A stretch of 64,000 nucleotides of DNA from Pegoplata infirma (GCA_963921195.1 OY992539.1:134195182-134259181); one strand, 5' to 3'; shown: positions 11,516-22,599, counted from the first letter of the stretch. Notes: a model not told the origin generated them from the sequence alone. Made by a program: numbers and translations.

Positions 11516-12364
11516 ATTCCCTTGTATGATTTAAATATCAAAAATATCTCGTAAATAATGTGAAATTTTTTTATACTTGCAGTTTGAGGCAACAACTTAT
11601 GATAAGAAAGTAAAGTTCCAACGAATTCTCCACTCATTGCGATTGTCAATTCTTTAATTTAACAAATTTTATCTTTTATGTGGTTATTGTAACGTGTTAT
11701 TTTTCATTTGTTATTAATATTTAGTTTAAGTTACGAATAATTTTATAACCCCAAAAAAATTTGCATTTAAATTATAATTTTTGAATATTATACATATTTC
11801 ACTATTATACCCATTTTCATTTCAGTTTAAATAAAAACTATAAAAATAATAATAAAAATGCATTTTTGGTTTTATTTGTTTATAGGAATAATTTTTTTAG
11901 CAGGTTGTTAAAAATTAGGCACCTTTTATGTAAAAGAAAACATTTAAGATGCAATTTTAAACATTTTAAATCTATTTTTGAGCACAAGTAAGCTAAAATT
12001 ACACATTTTGTGTGTATTGCCAGAGAATTTTGAAAGCAGTTCATTTGTAGGTTTTCACACAAAATGTTTACAACTACACACTTTGTGTGCAAATTTAAAC
12101 ACATCGAGTATTTTTACCCACTTTATTGTAGGAGAACAGTTACCTACAATAAAGTGGGTAAATTTCAACAAAAATTTATAAGAGTGTAGCTTTTCTTTTA
12201 GTCTTTTAAAAAAAATTAAATACGACCAGGTGTTTTCGTAAGAGCAGAGACGACATAGAAAAAGAATCAAATAATTTAAAGCACATATTCCAGGAGGAAC
12301 TCCATTTCCATTTGAACTTCTCATTAAGTTCCATTTTTCACTGTTTTTACACTTTATCTTAACT
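11516..12364. other. AT-rich spacer with an inverted repeat pair
   Basis: No gene seen. At 12113-12164 TACCCACTTTATTGTAGG and CCTACAATAAAGTGGGTA form a hairpin with a short loop, and the same phrase occurs near 9428. This supports the inserted-element idea given for 8982-10015. Confidence 0.45.
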
Positions 12365-13250
12365 TTTTTTATACACTTTTTATACCCTCCACTCTAGTGA
12401 TAGAGGGTATATATAAGTTTGTCATTCCGTTTGTAACACCTCGAAATATTGGTCTAGGACCCCATAAAGTATATATATTCATGATCCTCGATCGATTTTA
12501 AGACGATCTAGCGATGTCCGTCCGTCCGTCCGTCTGTCCGTCTGTCTGTCTGTCTGTCTGTTGAAAACACGCTAACTTTTGAAAGACTTTACGGAGGCTC
12601 CTGAAGTTTGGCATATATGTTGGGCATTTACCTGGTCAGGTTGGTATTGCAATCCAGCGAAATCGGTCCAGTGGTTCAAAAGTTATAAGCAAATGAGTGA
12701 ATTTCGGCAAGGTTTTTTCTGGAATTTAAGAGATAAAACACACGATAACTTTCGAACGGCAATTCTGAGGGTGCTGAAGTGTGGCGTATACATTTGCCGT
12801 TCCTCTGGTCCGGTTCGTTTTAAATTTCAGCCACATCGGTCCAGTGGTTCAAAAGTTATTAGCAAAACCGTAAATTTCAGATTCACCTCACCTTAAATTC
12901 ACGTGTTGAAACCCCGTTAAACATGTTTTAAAAACATTGGTAAGTCACAAAAATATTTTACAACGCATTTTTGTCACTCAAAAATATTTTTACACTAAAA
13001 GAAAAAAAAAATACACTCGAAAAAAATTTTACACTCAAAAAAAATTTTACACTCAAAAAAAAATTTAGTAAATTATTTTTTTTTTTCAAAAATTAGTTAA
13101 AAAAAAAAAGTTTTTTTAAACAAAATAAAATATTTCTAATTAAAAATTTTATTTTTTCACTCTAGAAAATTTACTATAACTTAAAAAGGGCATTGTGGAG
13201 GGTATTCATAGATTCGGCCAAGTCGAATTTAACTTTTCTACTTGTTTTTT
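12365..13250 (+). repeat. mini-me-like repeat with microsatellite
   Basis: It begins TTATACCCTCCACTC, carries GTCATTCCGTTTGTAAC, a GTCC/GTCT microsatellite and two internal copies of a CGGTCCAGTGGTTCAAAAGT block, and ends near GGAGGGTATTCATAG and GATTCGGCC. These are hallmarks of the fly mini-me type. Near 13012-13066 a short TACACTC plus poly(A) unit is repeated three times. The 105-codon frame at 12579 is not conserved coding. Confidence 0.65.
12514..12561 (+). repeat. (GTCC/GTCT)n microsatellite
   Basis: About twelve tetranucleotides, GTCC changing to GTCT. It sits at the usual place inside a mini-me-like element. Confidence 0.9.
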
Positions 13251-14019
13251 TTGTTGTTTTATTAAAAATATTTATTGTTTTTTAAGTATATTTTTTAGAT
13301 TAAAAATAGTTTTAACTATTGTTACACCACGATACTTTTTTAATATAATTGATAATTTTTGAAGCGTCATTCTTAAAATTGTTTAAAACTCATTTTTAAA
13401 ATGTTTATAATCAAAATGATGACTTTCAACATGGCGGTACCATGAAATGAAAAGGAGTTCTTAAATACTTAATTCAAAAAAGAAAAATTTTTAAATTAAA
13501 ACCGAAACATATTAAATTTTAAAAAGTTCAACTTCATAATTAAAATTTTTTTAAAAAATTTGAGGTTTTTAAAAATGAGTATGAGCATTTTTGATTTGAC
13601 TACGATTTTTTCCCTCAGTGTATGATCTCAAATATATGATCAAAAAAATTTGAAGTTGTTTCACCATTATTGGCCAAACATGTATTTTAAAAAAACACTG
13701 TGAAAAAAATTAGAAAAAGCACCATTTTTAAAAGGCTCTAAAACAAAAACCAGATGATAACTCTTTACTGTGATGAGCTCAAAATTTAGGCAAAAGTTCA
13801 GTCTTTCTTATAGACTTTTAAACCCATTAAATATATCTTCCGGTTTGTACGAAAAATAACACAGAAAACCTAAATTTGTAAAATATTTATTTTTTTAGTT
13901 TTTCTTTGAAAAATATCAAAAAAAAAACCTTTTTTACAAAAATGATCATTTTAACAGAGTCATTTTAAAACGCAATTGTAACCCAACCAAACGCAATAAT
14001 CAGAAAAAAATGTTTTCTT
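13251..14019. other. AT-rich interior, no gene seen
   Basis: Non-coding sequence between the mini-me-like copy and the right arm of the CCCAGC-tipped element. Confidence 0.5.
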
Positions 14020-14901
14020 TGTTGGAGACCAAAGACAAATTATACTTTTTCGTTTTATACCAGATTTGTATTCCACTCAATAGCTGCTGTGCAGGCTTTC
14101 AAATAATGCAAAAATCGTAATTTTTCGCATTTTCAACCATGAATAACTAAAAATCTGGACGTGATGGAAAAATTTGGAGAACAGATTTGGAATCAGGAGA
14201 TCAAAGTCTACTAAAATTGATCACCAGAATTCAAACCGGAAAATGAGTGTTGAGCGGTGTGATCTAACGTATATACTTCGAATTAAAAAAGAAGCAATTA
14301 TAGAGATCACAAAACTATAAAAATTCACGGCGAATTGATTCACAAGTTTGTTTTGACCACAAGCCTATACGTCAATTTTCTTAAAAGCTTAAACAATCTT
14401 TAATAATGTGATGCAGCAACATCCGCATTAGTTCGTAAATGTATTTATTTAATTTAGGACCAACTTTTTTTGATATAAGATATGAAATTTAAAAAATTTA
14501 TCAATAATCGATTTTCGTCTTTTCGATTTTTTAAGCTCTAAATAAAGAAAAATGAAATGCCATTACCAAATGTTGTCACCATTTTTGCAAAACCTAAATA
14601 TATTTGAAGCTGGACGTAGAAAAAATTGCATACTTCGTGTATCACCCTCATTCTAATTGTTTCAGTTGAAAAAGAAGTTCATATGTTGTGGCGATTTGAT
14701 TCCTAAGAACATATAAAAAAGTTACTTCAAAATCATTAAGCAAAGAACTGGTGAAAGATGTTTTTATTATTATTTTGTAGCATTTTTGGAAGTGATTTTA
14801 AAAGTACTTTCTACGGAATATGAAGTTCAGCACCTATCGCTACTTTGTATGTAGTGAAACCACTAATTCTTTTTGAACCACTTCGTTTATTTTTTGCTGG
14901 G
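14020..14901. repeat. Right arm of the CCCAGC-tipped element
   Basis: Read on the minus strand it follows the order of 7654-8830: tip, AACTGAAACA block, CACACCGCTCAACA, CCATCACGTC, GGTTGAAAATGCG, CTGCACAGCAG. Substitutions and indels are frequent, so the arms are old, in contrast to the identical 955-bp copies. Confidence 0.6.
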
Positions 14902-15245
14902 TCGTTTTTTGAATTCTCATTAAGTTTATAGTTTGTATATCAAAGTTTGAAATCATCTTTATGAAATTTTCCTATGTCTTTAAGACATAAATATACTTGG
15001 TAAAGTTTTAAAAATTATTTTTTTTAAATGTGAAACTTTTTTAAGGTTTTTAAAAAAATAAATTGATAAACGAAAAATTTTAAGTGAAGTTTTAATTGTG
15101 TCAATTAAAAATTTACACAAATTTTTTAGTAAGCTTTAAATAATTTTTTATTAAAAGTTTACTGAATACTATTAAATTATTCGTTTACTGGTTCAAAATT
15201 AAATAATTTTTTACTCAATAGTATTAAAAACTTATTTTTTTTGCG
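14902..15245. mobile_element. Right half of a split TIR element (family M)
   Basis: It matches the right part of the intact copy at 17838-18396 (GAATTCTC, TTTTCCTATGT, GACATAAATAT, AATTGTGTCAATTAAAAA, TTTTTACTCAATAGT). With 7480-7653 it makes one element interrupted by the 7.2-kb insertion. Confidence 0.6.
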
Positions 15246-15330
15246 GTATTCCCGGGAATATATCTAGAACCGGGAATACCGATATTCCCGGGAATATAAT
15301 AATAATATGGAGAACCGGGAAATGGGGGAA
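15246..15330. repeat. CCCGGGAATA palindrome cluster
   Basis: Three ATTCCCGGGAATA-like palindromes and two GAACCGGGAA motifs within 85 bases. It resembles the GC-rich subterminal repeats of the hAT-like element at 45601-47365, so it may be a lone worn end of a relative. Confidence 0.55.
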
Positions 15331-15611
15331 AAATGTTTGCTAATTAAAATTCTGAGAATTTTAGGAATTTTTTCTACAAAAAAATTCTTAGATGCTGAGA
15401 CATTTTTCCTATAGAAGAGGTGTTAGCTTCTGAGACATTTTCTCTCAGATGGATATATTTATAACAGAAGCCTAAGGAATTTTTTGATATTTTTCTCAAA
15501 AAAAAAAAAATCTTAAATTCTAAGATTGTTCCCTGCAAAAAAATTCATTACCACTTCCTAGTGGAGTGCTTTAAAACTATAACAAATGTAATAAAATACA
15601 ACAAAAATAAC

Positions 15612-16316
15612 AAAAACAAGTAAGAGTGTTAAATTCGGCCGTGCCGAATCTTTTATACCCTCCAACATGCAAAAAAAAAAAAATTCCAGGGACGTTCTTT
15701 TTTTTTTTGGGGGGGGGGGGGGGTCGAAAGTGGAAAATGGGGGGTGGCAAATTTCCTCTCGAATATGTGTTTAAAAATTCATTCATATGCTTTATGCACT
15801 AAAGAAATACAAGTTTATCATTATTTAAAAAAAAAAGCAATTATTCCACGCCCATGAAAAGGGGGGGGGCGGAACGAAAAAATTACATTATCTAATTCTC
15901 TGGGTCCAAATGCAGGACTTTAAACTTCCTGTAGCATAAAAATGTTGCATTTGTTAAACAAAAACACAAAAAATCATGTAAAAAAGTGGTATTTTTCATG
16001 GGTTGGTTTAGTTCCCTAAGGGGGAACTTTTTCCCCCTTTGCCCGATTTTGCCCATTTCCGAACTTAACCTGCCTAGGAATATAAGACATATTCGTGCCA
16101 AATATCGGAAGTCTAGCTCTTTTATTTTGGACTGTATCGTGTCCTCTACAGACGGACAGACGGACAGACGGACGGACGGACATCGCTAGAATGTCTTAGA
16201 ATCGATCACTGATCAATAATATATATACTTTATTGGGTCCTAGACCGATATTTCAATGCGTTACACACGGAATGACAAAGTGAGTATACCCCCATACTGT
16301 GGTTGGAGGGTATAAA
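15612..16316 (-). repeat. mini-me-like repeat, minus orientation
   Basis: It runs from AAGTAAGAGTGTTAAATTC and ATACCCTCCAACATG to GGTTGGAGGGTATAAAA. It includes a GACGGACA microsatellite at 16150-16180 and GTCTTAGAATCGATCACTG. A run of about 15 G lies near 15709-15723. It is nested in the element at 15531-16669. Confidence 0.65.
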
Positions 16317-16348
16317 AACACAAGACAAAAACACACAAACATTTTTTC

Positions 16349-16574
16349 CTACTCCAGAATTCATAGTTATTCAGTTCTTAACTCATTACCTTCCGCGACA
16401 CTCCCATACAAATGTAAGTAGATATTCAGTAGAAAAGAAGTACTCCGGGAAGTGGTTGGAAGTTGTTTGAAAACTCGGAGTACTTCTTATCTACTGAATA
16501 TCTACTTACATTTGTATGGGAGTGTCGCGGAAAGTAATGAGTTAAGAGCTGAATATCAACTTTTTATGGAGTAG
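16349..16574. repeat. 226-bp near-perfect hairpin
   Basis: The ends CTACTCCA and TGGAGTAG enclose arms of about 95 bp that include CTCATTACCTTCCGCGACAC and its complement; only a few mismatches are seen. The loop of about 35 bp is near 16455-16485. It is MITE-like, and its transcript would fold into a long stem. Confidence 0.85.
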
Positions 16575-16675
16575 AAAAGAATGCCTTTGCGTTTTTTGGA
16601 CTTGTGTTTTTTGTTATTTTAGTTTTAAAGCACTGCAAATAGAAGTACTCCCCAGATTTTTTGCTGGGGTTCCTA

Positions 16676-16802
16676 ATTTAAAATCCTACTGATGATGACA
16701 CTAACTGGGGTGTTTGAAACCGGTATAGGAAATACCAGAAATGTCTATAATTTTTAGAAATTCAATTTTTCTTCTGCATTTTTTCAACTTGAACCCTTAT
16801 AA
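16676..16802. repeat. 127-bp direct repeat, copy 1
   Basis: Identical by eye to 17118-17244 (offset 442), starting ATTTAAAATCCTACTGATGA. The two copies flank a 315-bp segment. A shorter relative (TCCTACTGATGACAT) occurs near 46590. Confidence 0.9.
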
Positions 16803-17117
16803 CAAATATAATTAGAGCCCGTGCTCGATCTGTACTTACAGAAAAAATCAAATAAAATTACTGACAAAATATGTCGCCATTAGGCACGTCTCCGAAACAG
16901 AAAATGCAAATTCCTTCATTTGTGTCTGTAATTCCAGATCATGTTGGTAACCCTTGCGAAATAATGTAAGAGACAAAAAAGTTGAAAGAAAGTATGAGGT
17001 GAGGTTGAGATTGCTAGAAATAGAATTGTAGTGTTGGAAACTGTCAAAATTTATTCTGTAGAAACTAAAAATATTCACATATATAAAAAACAGTTTTCAT
17101 TAACAAGACAAACCGAC

Positions 17118-17244
17118 ATTTAAAATCCTACTGATGATGACACTAACTGGGGTGTTTGAAACCGGTATAGGAAATACCAGAAATGTCTATAATTTTTAGA
17201 AATTCAATTTTTCTTCTGCATTTTTTCAACTTGAACCCTTATAA
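17118..17244. repeat. 127-bp direct repeat, copy 2
   Basis: Identical by eye to 16676-16802. The arrangement could be a tandem duplication or a very small LTR-like (TRIM-like) structure. No coding sequence lies between the copies. Confidence 0.9.
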
Positions 17245-17814
17245 AAAATTCATAGATTTTTCCTTAAAAAAAAAATTTGAGATTTTTCCTACAAAAAAAA
17301 AATAGTCAGCTATTTTTGTAGAAAAATTCTTGAAGAAGAAAAATTCTAACATTTTATTTGTGTTTTTATCGGCGTATGCCATTTCTGTTTGTTATTAAGG
17401 GTTTGTGATTGAAGAAGAAAACATTGTATTTCTAAAGATTATTTTTAATGTGGATTTATTCCAGACCATGGTTTCTGTAGCCACCTCTACGTCTTCAGTG
17501 GAGAAAATTACATTGGATTTGTTTGATTTTTGTAAGACCGTTTTTTCTAAATATTTTTTCATCAACAGACTTAACTCTGATTGGAATCGAACCCAGTCTC
17601 AAATATATGCACTCATCTTTAACGTGTATGAACAAATAATTCAGCGCTAAAATTGTAATGTGCAAAAACGAGACAAAGAGAGATTAAGGAATATTGTTGT
17701 TTCTAAGGATCGTAATATTGTTTGTGTAAAATAAAAATCTTCTGTTGACGTCACACACATAAAATCTGTAAAGAAATACGAACCAACTTCTGGTGTTAGT
17801 TTGTCAAGCAAAGC

Positions 17815-18446
17815 GATAGACTAGATGGTTAAGTGCTACACAGAAAAAAATATGGAGGAAACAAATTTGAGTAATCACTTGTTTAAATTTAAAAACAAAA
17901 ATTGAGTAATTTTTTAATTGACGCAATTAAAAATTTACTTAAAAATTTTAAAAACAATTTAAGTAAATAATTTAATAAAAATTTAATAGTCTTTTTAATT
18001 TTTTTTTTTTAACTCTCATAGTTTTTTGAATTCTCGTTTAGTTTATAGTTTTTTGTGTATGTATATGAAAGTTTGTAATCGTCTTTATAAAATTTTCCTA
18101 TGTTTTTGAGACATAAATATGTTTAGTAAAGTTTGAAAAAACAAGTTTTTTGTATTTTTTTTGTAAAAAATTTAAAACTTTTTTAAACTGTTAAAAAAAA
18201 ATAAAGAGACAAATTTTGAGTAAATTTTTAATTGTGTCAATTAAAAATTTACCAAATTTTTTTTTCAAACATTTAATACATTTTTATTAAAAATTTACTC
18301 AATACTATTAAATCATTTAATGGTGCAAAATTGAGTAATTTTTTACTCAATAGTGTTAAAAATTTACTCAAATATTTTTTTTATTTTTTTCTGTGTAGCT
18401 TTACAATCTGATGGAAAATTTCATGAACGTGGGTTTGATTCCAATC
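17815..18446 (+). pseudogene. tRNA-like A and B boxes split by an insertion
   Basis: TAGACTAGATGGTTAAGTG near 17819 resembles an A-box region, and GGGTTTGATTCCAATCAG near 18431 resembles a B box. If the family M insertion between them is ignored they lie about 50 bases apart, as in a tRNA or tRNA-derived promoter. An inverted B-box-like sequence is also at 17575-17592 in the left arm. I cannot draw a full cloverleaf, so this is a tRNA-like relic at most. Confidence 0.35.
17838..18396. mobile_element. Intact family M TIR element
   Basis: The ends CTACACAGAAAAAAAT and TTTTTTTCTGTGTAG are inverted, followed by inverted TTTGAGTAA / TTACTCAAA blocks and inner AATTGACGCAATTAAAAA / AATTGTGTCAATTAAAAA. 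It is 559 bp, non-coding, and inserted in the foldback element at 17399-18631. Confidence 0.75.
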
Positions 18447-18777
18447 AGAGTTAAGTCTGTTGATGAAAAAACATTTAGAAAAAACAGTCTTACAAAAATC
18501 AAACAATTTAAATCCAATGTAATTTTCCCCACTGAAGACGTAGAGGTGGCTACAGAAACCATGGTCTGGAATAAATCCACATTAAAAATAATCTTTAGAA
18601 ATACAGTGTTTTCTTCTTCAATCACAAACCCTTAAAAATTCTAACATTCCGAAACATTTTTACTTCAGAAAAATTTTAATATTCTTAGACATTTTTCATT
18701 GAAAAAATTCTCAGATTATATCCTTTTCTCTTTTACTTCCCTTTTTTCCATTTTTTTCTTTCGAATTCGGTTTGGGT

Positions 18778-18794
18778 GGGGGGGGGGGGGGGGG
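18778..18794. repeat. Poly-G run
   Basis: Seventeen consecutive G in AT-rich DNA, a possible quadruplex or polymerase-slippage site. Run length may be unreliable in the assembly. Confidence 0.8.
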
Positions 18795-19559
18795 AATTTC
18801 CTTGTTTACCCCCGTGAATCCGCGCCTGTGTGTTCGGACACATATAGTGAAATTTTATGGCCAACATTTTTATAGAATATTTCATCCCCCCCTCCCAACC
18901 CCCCTTTTAGGGTGTTTTTTACGATTTGTTTGAATAGAAACAAAAAATATCGTTATGAGGGGAAGTTAGAGGGTTAATATGTTCCCCAAAAAATATTTGC
19001 AATAATGTGCTCGATTCGGAAGTACTCTTTCACCATTCACCAAATATTAAAAAATTTGATATTTTTCTGAATTTTATGATTTTAAAATTTTTTCTTGTTC
19101 AAATTAAAATCCTAGTTAATATCTTAAATATTTTTACAAGAAAAAAAATTTGAAAATCGTAAAATTCGAAAGGATATCAAATTTTTAAAAAGTAGGTGGG
19201 GTGACCATTTTTTTCTGAACTCAAATAACTACGCCCAAGTTTTTATGTTGATTTTTTCAACACTCAAAAAATTTCACTTAAACTAACAAACTTGTGGTCA
19301 ATTGGAATTCTTATAAAAGCAACTGCCATAAACTGTTGTCGTTATTTTACAGAAAATTTAGTTGACTTTTAACAACTTAATTCCAATGTTTTGATCGTTT
19401 CAGTGCAATAAATATAACAAAAACCCACAGGTTTTGAGAATAAAAAAATTTCTCAGATTCTGGCGACCCTTAAGTTTAGAAAACTTCCCAGATAAGCACA
19501 TATTTTTTAAACATCCCTTCTGAGAGTTTTTTTCAATAAATTCTGATGACATTACCTCA

Positions 19560-20217
19560 TTTAACATGTTCTAGGAGTCAAGAGCTACAAAAATGCCGTT
19601 GGATCTTTTCTCGTGTTGTCAGTATTTACCGAGATATGTGCATATATAAAATCTCGGGAATTTCAAATTTTATATATAAAATTAGTGTCTTGAGACCCCG
19701 AAAGATATGCAGAGCTAGGCTATTCCATATTTTTCTTTGAAGTCTTTCTTTTGAAAATTTCATCCGTTTCGCTCTATCTCGTTTTTCGAGATATCGCCAT
19801 TTTGAATTTTTAACTAAATTCTAAGAAGTTATTTACTAAATTCTCAGAAGTTATTAACTAAATTCTAAGAAGTACACTTCCTCAATTCAAAGAAGAGAAA
19901 TACGATGATGGTTTTTTTAGTAAATTTTAACTAAACTTGAACTAAATTGGTTTTTAAGAAATATGTCTTAAAAATAAAGATACGATTCTTAGATTTGTGG
20001 AAAATTTCTTTGGCAGTAGGAATTTTTTTCCTAATATTAAAAAAATCCATTTAGAGAAAACTATGAACTTATTATAAGTAAATGAACTAAAATTTTTTCC
20101 TCATAGTTAAGAAAATTTCTCATTTTTAAGTTAAATTTAACTAAATTTTAGGAAAATTCATGAAAAATTTTCAAAGACATTTTTTTCTTAATTTTAGTTA
20201 TGTCTTTTTTTTTAGTG
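19560..20217 (-). mobile_element. Partial copy of the CACTGAAAAAAA element
   Basis: The reverse complement matches 27024-27690: the CACTAAAAAAAA tip, AGACATAACTAAA, blocks around CGAGATATCGCCATTTTGAA and TACCGAGATATGTG. It ends at 20217 followed by TA. The other end is lost. Confidence 0.65.
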
Positions 20218-20343
20218 TAAAGTGTCTCATTGTCAGATATAAGTTATAAAAAACTACTCTGACGACTTATTTAATTGAAATTCATGTTTTTATTGTTCAC
20301 AATTTTTGAAAAAATCATTTTTTAATGTTGAAATGTTCAAAAA

Positions 20344-20450
20344 CCAGTACAATCAGTACATATTTAAAAAAATCAGTACAAATCAGTACAACGTTTTTTG
20401 ATCAGTACACGTAATACAAAATCAGTACATGTTCTGATCAAATCAGTACG
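20344..20450. repeat. Seven CAGTAC subterminal repeats
   Basis: Mostly AATCAGTACAA-like units spaced 10-30 bases apart, close to the right end of the 19006-20505 element. Clustered subterminal motifs of this kind bind transposase in several DNA transposon families. Confidence 0.75.
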
Positions 20451-20505
20451 AATGGTCAGCCTAAAAGTAGGTGAATGGTGAAAGAGTACTCCCGAATCGA
20501 GCACA

Positions 20506-21615
20506 ATATTTTCTACAAAGTGGCTGAACATAGCCTACACCTCAGATGTAAAGAAAACATACTTTTATATACCGATATGTTGCAAGAAAGGCCAAAGCTG
20601 GGAAACTTTAACCGCCTCTAAAATAAAATTCCAATGTGATCTTGCAAAACGCCGACACACGTATATTTTTGGTCTCCTCTACCTGAATCAATCGTCGGAA
20701 CCCCATATTTTTTTAGTGTTGTACTGTGTTATCAGTTTTGGCCAGTGGAGTCTCAAAATGTTCCAAATAAGCTGTAAATATGTTCTTAAAAAAAAAAACC
20801 CGATTAAAAACTATAATAACATGATTTTCTCGATATATTTTCTTTTACTTGGGGCAAAACTATTTAATCTTCATTACGTTATAAACAATCAGCTAACTTT
20901 GCCAAACCCGTTTAGGTTTTTTATGTCTGCTTTCATTTAGCTTTGATATCATTGACGCTCAAATTTTAAACTTCTACTCCATATTTAAACAAATTATTCC
21001 CAATAGCCCATAAATGTATAACCGGGGGCTATAGCTTAAAACAAATAATTTTTCATTTATTTACTTTTTGAGTTATTTGTTTAATGTTTTAAAAGCTTTC
21101 TAATCAATAGTTTAAACAAATTCATTATTATATTTAATGAAAACCTACTACTACACTGCCCGTAAATAATGATGGTGGGAAATTTTTTTCCTAAATGCTT
21201 AACAACATGTTTGAAAAACCCATGTACATGATATACCCACTCTTTTTCTGGGCGATAAAGTTTTTTTTTTTAATTATTTGTTTTTCTTCAGGTATTTTTG
21301 TTGTTGTTGTTTTTAACTAAAATATAACAACAATAACAACCATATTATTTCAATATTAACAACAAATGTAAACATTAAAAACTATCATGAGAACATTTTT
21401 TATTTTTTTAAATTTTAATACATATTCATTATGACAGACAGTCAGTACCAAGTATTCTTGAAAGATACAATGTTGCACATGCATATTGAAATGAATTTAG
21501 TGCAGATATTTAAAATAATTAATTCGTTTGAAGAAGAGATTTCTTACTTACTAGAAATCTGCTCATTTGGGAAACAGTTGTGTATGGATTTAAAAAATAT
21601 TCTCGAATTCTGACT
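20506..21615. other. No gene or repeat recognised
   Basis: AT-rich sequence that does not obviously recur in the window. A TTGTTG run and an AACAACAATAACAAC run lie near 21300-21340. It may be single-copy host DNA. Confidence 0.45.
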
Positions 21616-22110
21616 AGAGCAGCAATTGTGGCCAAACCGCGGTCTGGAAAAAGATAACAATGCAACCAAATGTGGACTGTGCTCTTTCTATGATGGGAGC
21701 ATTCCGGGTAGAAAAGCGTACATACATTTTTACTTTGACCAAACTACACGAACAAGTGATCTTCGAAGTCAATTCGGGAAAGCTTGGGTTCAGCCTGTCT
21801 CGAAGATTTCCCTATCATTGCAGTGATTACCAGGCAGAGATGATGGCAATTAAGGAAGTTGCTTACTTTCTGTAATCGCAGTGTATTGTCTATAACACTA
21901 GTCCACATAATTTTTGTTAAAGACAGTGGAATAAATGATAGACTCATATTTGCGTAGAGTGATTGAAACAAAATTGCTTTCGACGAGGCATCATGAATAC
22001 AGCAAGAGTAGATTAACGAAAACAGCTCTTCATGAGCTCATTGGTACCATCGAGAGATCACTTTCGGTAAAAGAGTACATGTTAGTAGCATTTCTTGACG
22101 TCTGAATGTT
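21616..22110 (+). pseudogene. RH-LINE relic: RNase H piece then RT piece
   Basis: 21640-21900 corresponds to the RNase H region of the better copy at 35878-36429 (a TRTSDLRS / SLSRRFP / QAEMMAIKE series split over frames). 21915-22110 corresponds to its RT start (SYLRRVI, LHELIGTIERSLSVKEYM). The order is inverted relative to a real LINE, so two fragments are joined. Stops and frameshifts throughout. Confidence 0.65.
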
Positions 22111-22599
22111 GTCATGTTGTTGTCGCGTCTACTGGAGTTGTTTCATATAGGTCCAAAAGAAAATTAGTGCATGATTATAATTTTTTATTTAATTTTCCGT
22201 TGGGGATGGGAATGGGAAGGAAATTTAGGATGGGAGACATTAACAGGTTACCCTTCCAGTTCGAGAAAGCGTGCTGCCTCGACTGGGTTGGTCCATAATG
22301 ACCTAGGAGTTAGTGTGGTGGGCCAGCGCATGTACTCGAAAAACGTGTAAACTATTATGGGGTGCAGAGTTGCAAAAAGGGGTTTCGTCCGAGATTTCCG
22401 AGTTAACTCTGGCCAGGTAATTGTTCAGCTCTTTAGAATAACCTGACTTGTGTTGGTATAATGTCGTACGGACCTTACGTGGCAGTTTTCCGATTTGAAA
22501 TTGGGAGGAAGCCTGCCACCTAGTAGGACATTGTCACTTATCCACACAATGGACTCAGAGACGATCTCTCTCATACCTCACCTGTCTCACCTTCGGTGC

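Larger units (their letters stand above)
7654..14901. mobile_element. Large long-TIR element with CCCAGCAAAAAA tips
   Basis: The tips are CCCAGCAAAAAA (left) and TTTTTTGCTGGG (right). Inward from each tip the arms remain recognisably inverted but diverged: near 7690-7740 and 14640-14700 (both with CTTCAACTGAAACA-like sequence), and 8590-8790 against 14060-14260 (ACACCGCTCAACA, CTGCACAGCAG). Arms are about 1 kb. The interior holds the second 955-bp repeat copy, a dyad-repeat array and a mini-me-like copy, and no transposase. It splits a family M element. A target duplication is not clear (at most TC or TTC). Confidence 0.6.
15531..16669. mobile_element. TIR element (CCCTGC/CCCAGC tips) with nested repeats
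   Basis: The left end CCCTGCAAAAAA and right end TTTTTTGCTGGGG are followed inward by inverted AGTGCTTTAAAACTA blocks, giving ends of about 60 bp. The tips match those of the 7654-14901 element, suggesting one family. A mini-me-like copy and a hairpin fill the inside. Confidence 0.55.
17399..18631. mobile_element. Foldback element with ~195-bp TIRs and TTAA duplication
   Basis: TTAA at 17395-17398 and 18632-18635 flanks ends GGGTTTGTGATTGAAG and CTTCAATCACAAACCC. The inverted ends continue for about 195 bp (to about 17595 and from about 18435) with few differences. TTAA duplication is typical of piggyBac-type insertion. No transposase lies inside. A family M element is inserted at 17838-18396. 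A shorter relative of the end sequence is at 31434-31545. Confidence 0.75.
19006..20505. mobile_element. TIR element with subterminal CAGTAC repeats
   Basis: The ends TGTGCTCGATTCGGAAGTAC and GTACTCCCGAATCGAGCACA are inverted over about 36 bp, including CTTTCACCATTCACC. The first 200 bp also form a hairpin with GTAGGTGGGGTGAC near 19191. The right subterminal region carries seven CAGTAC repeats. Part of a TA-type element is nested inside. No transposase frame or clear duplication is visible. Confidence 0.6.

Noticed and set aside
12579..12896. 105-codon frame in the plus-strand mini-me-like repeat
   Set aside because: It lies in a known non-coding repeat type; the counterpart repeats at 6106 and 15612 do not keep the frame.
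16681..16700. Box C-like ATGATGA in the 127-bp repeat as a C/D snoRNA
   Set aside because: No box D at a suitable distance and no terminal stem.
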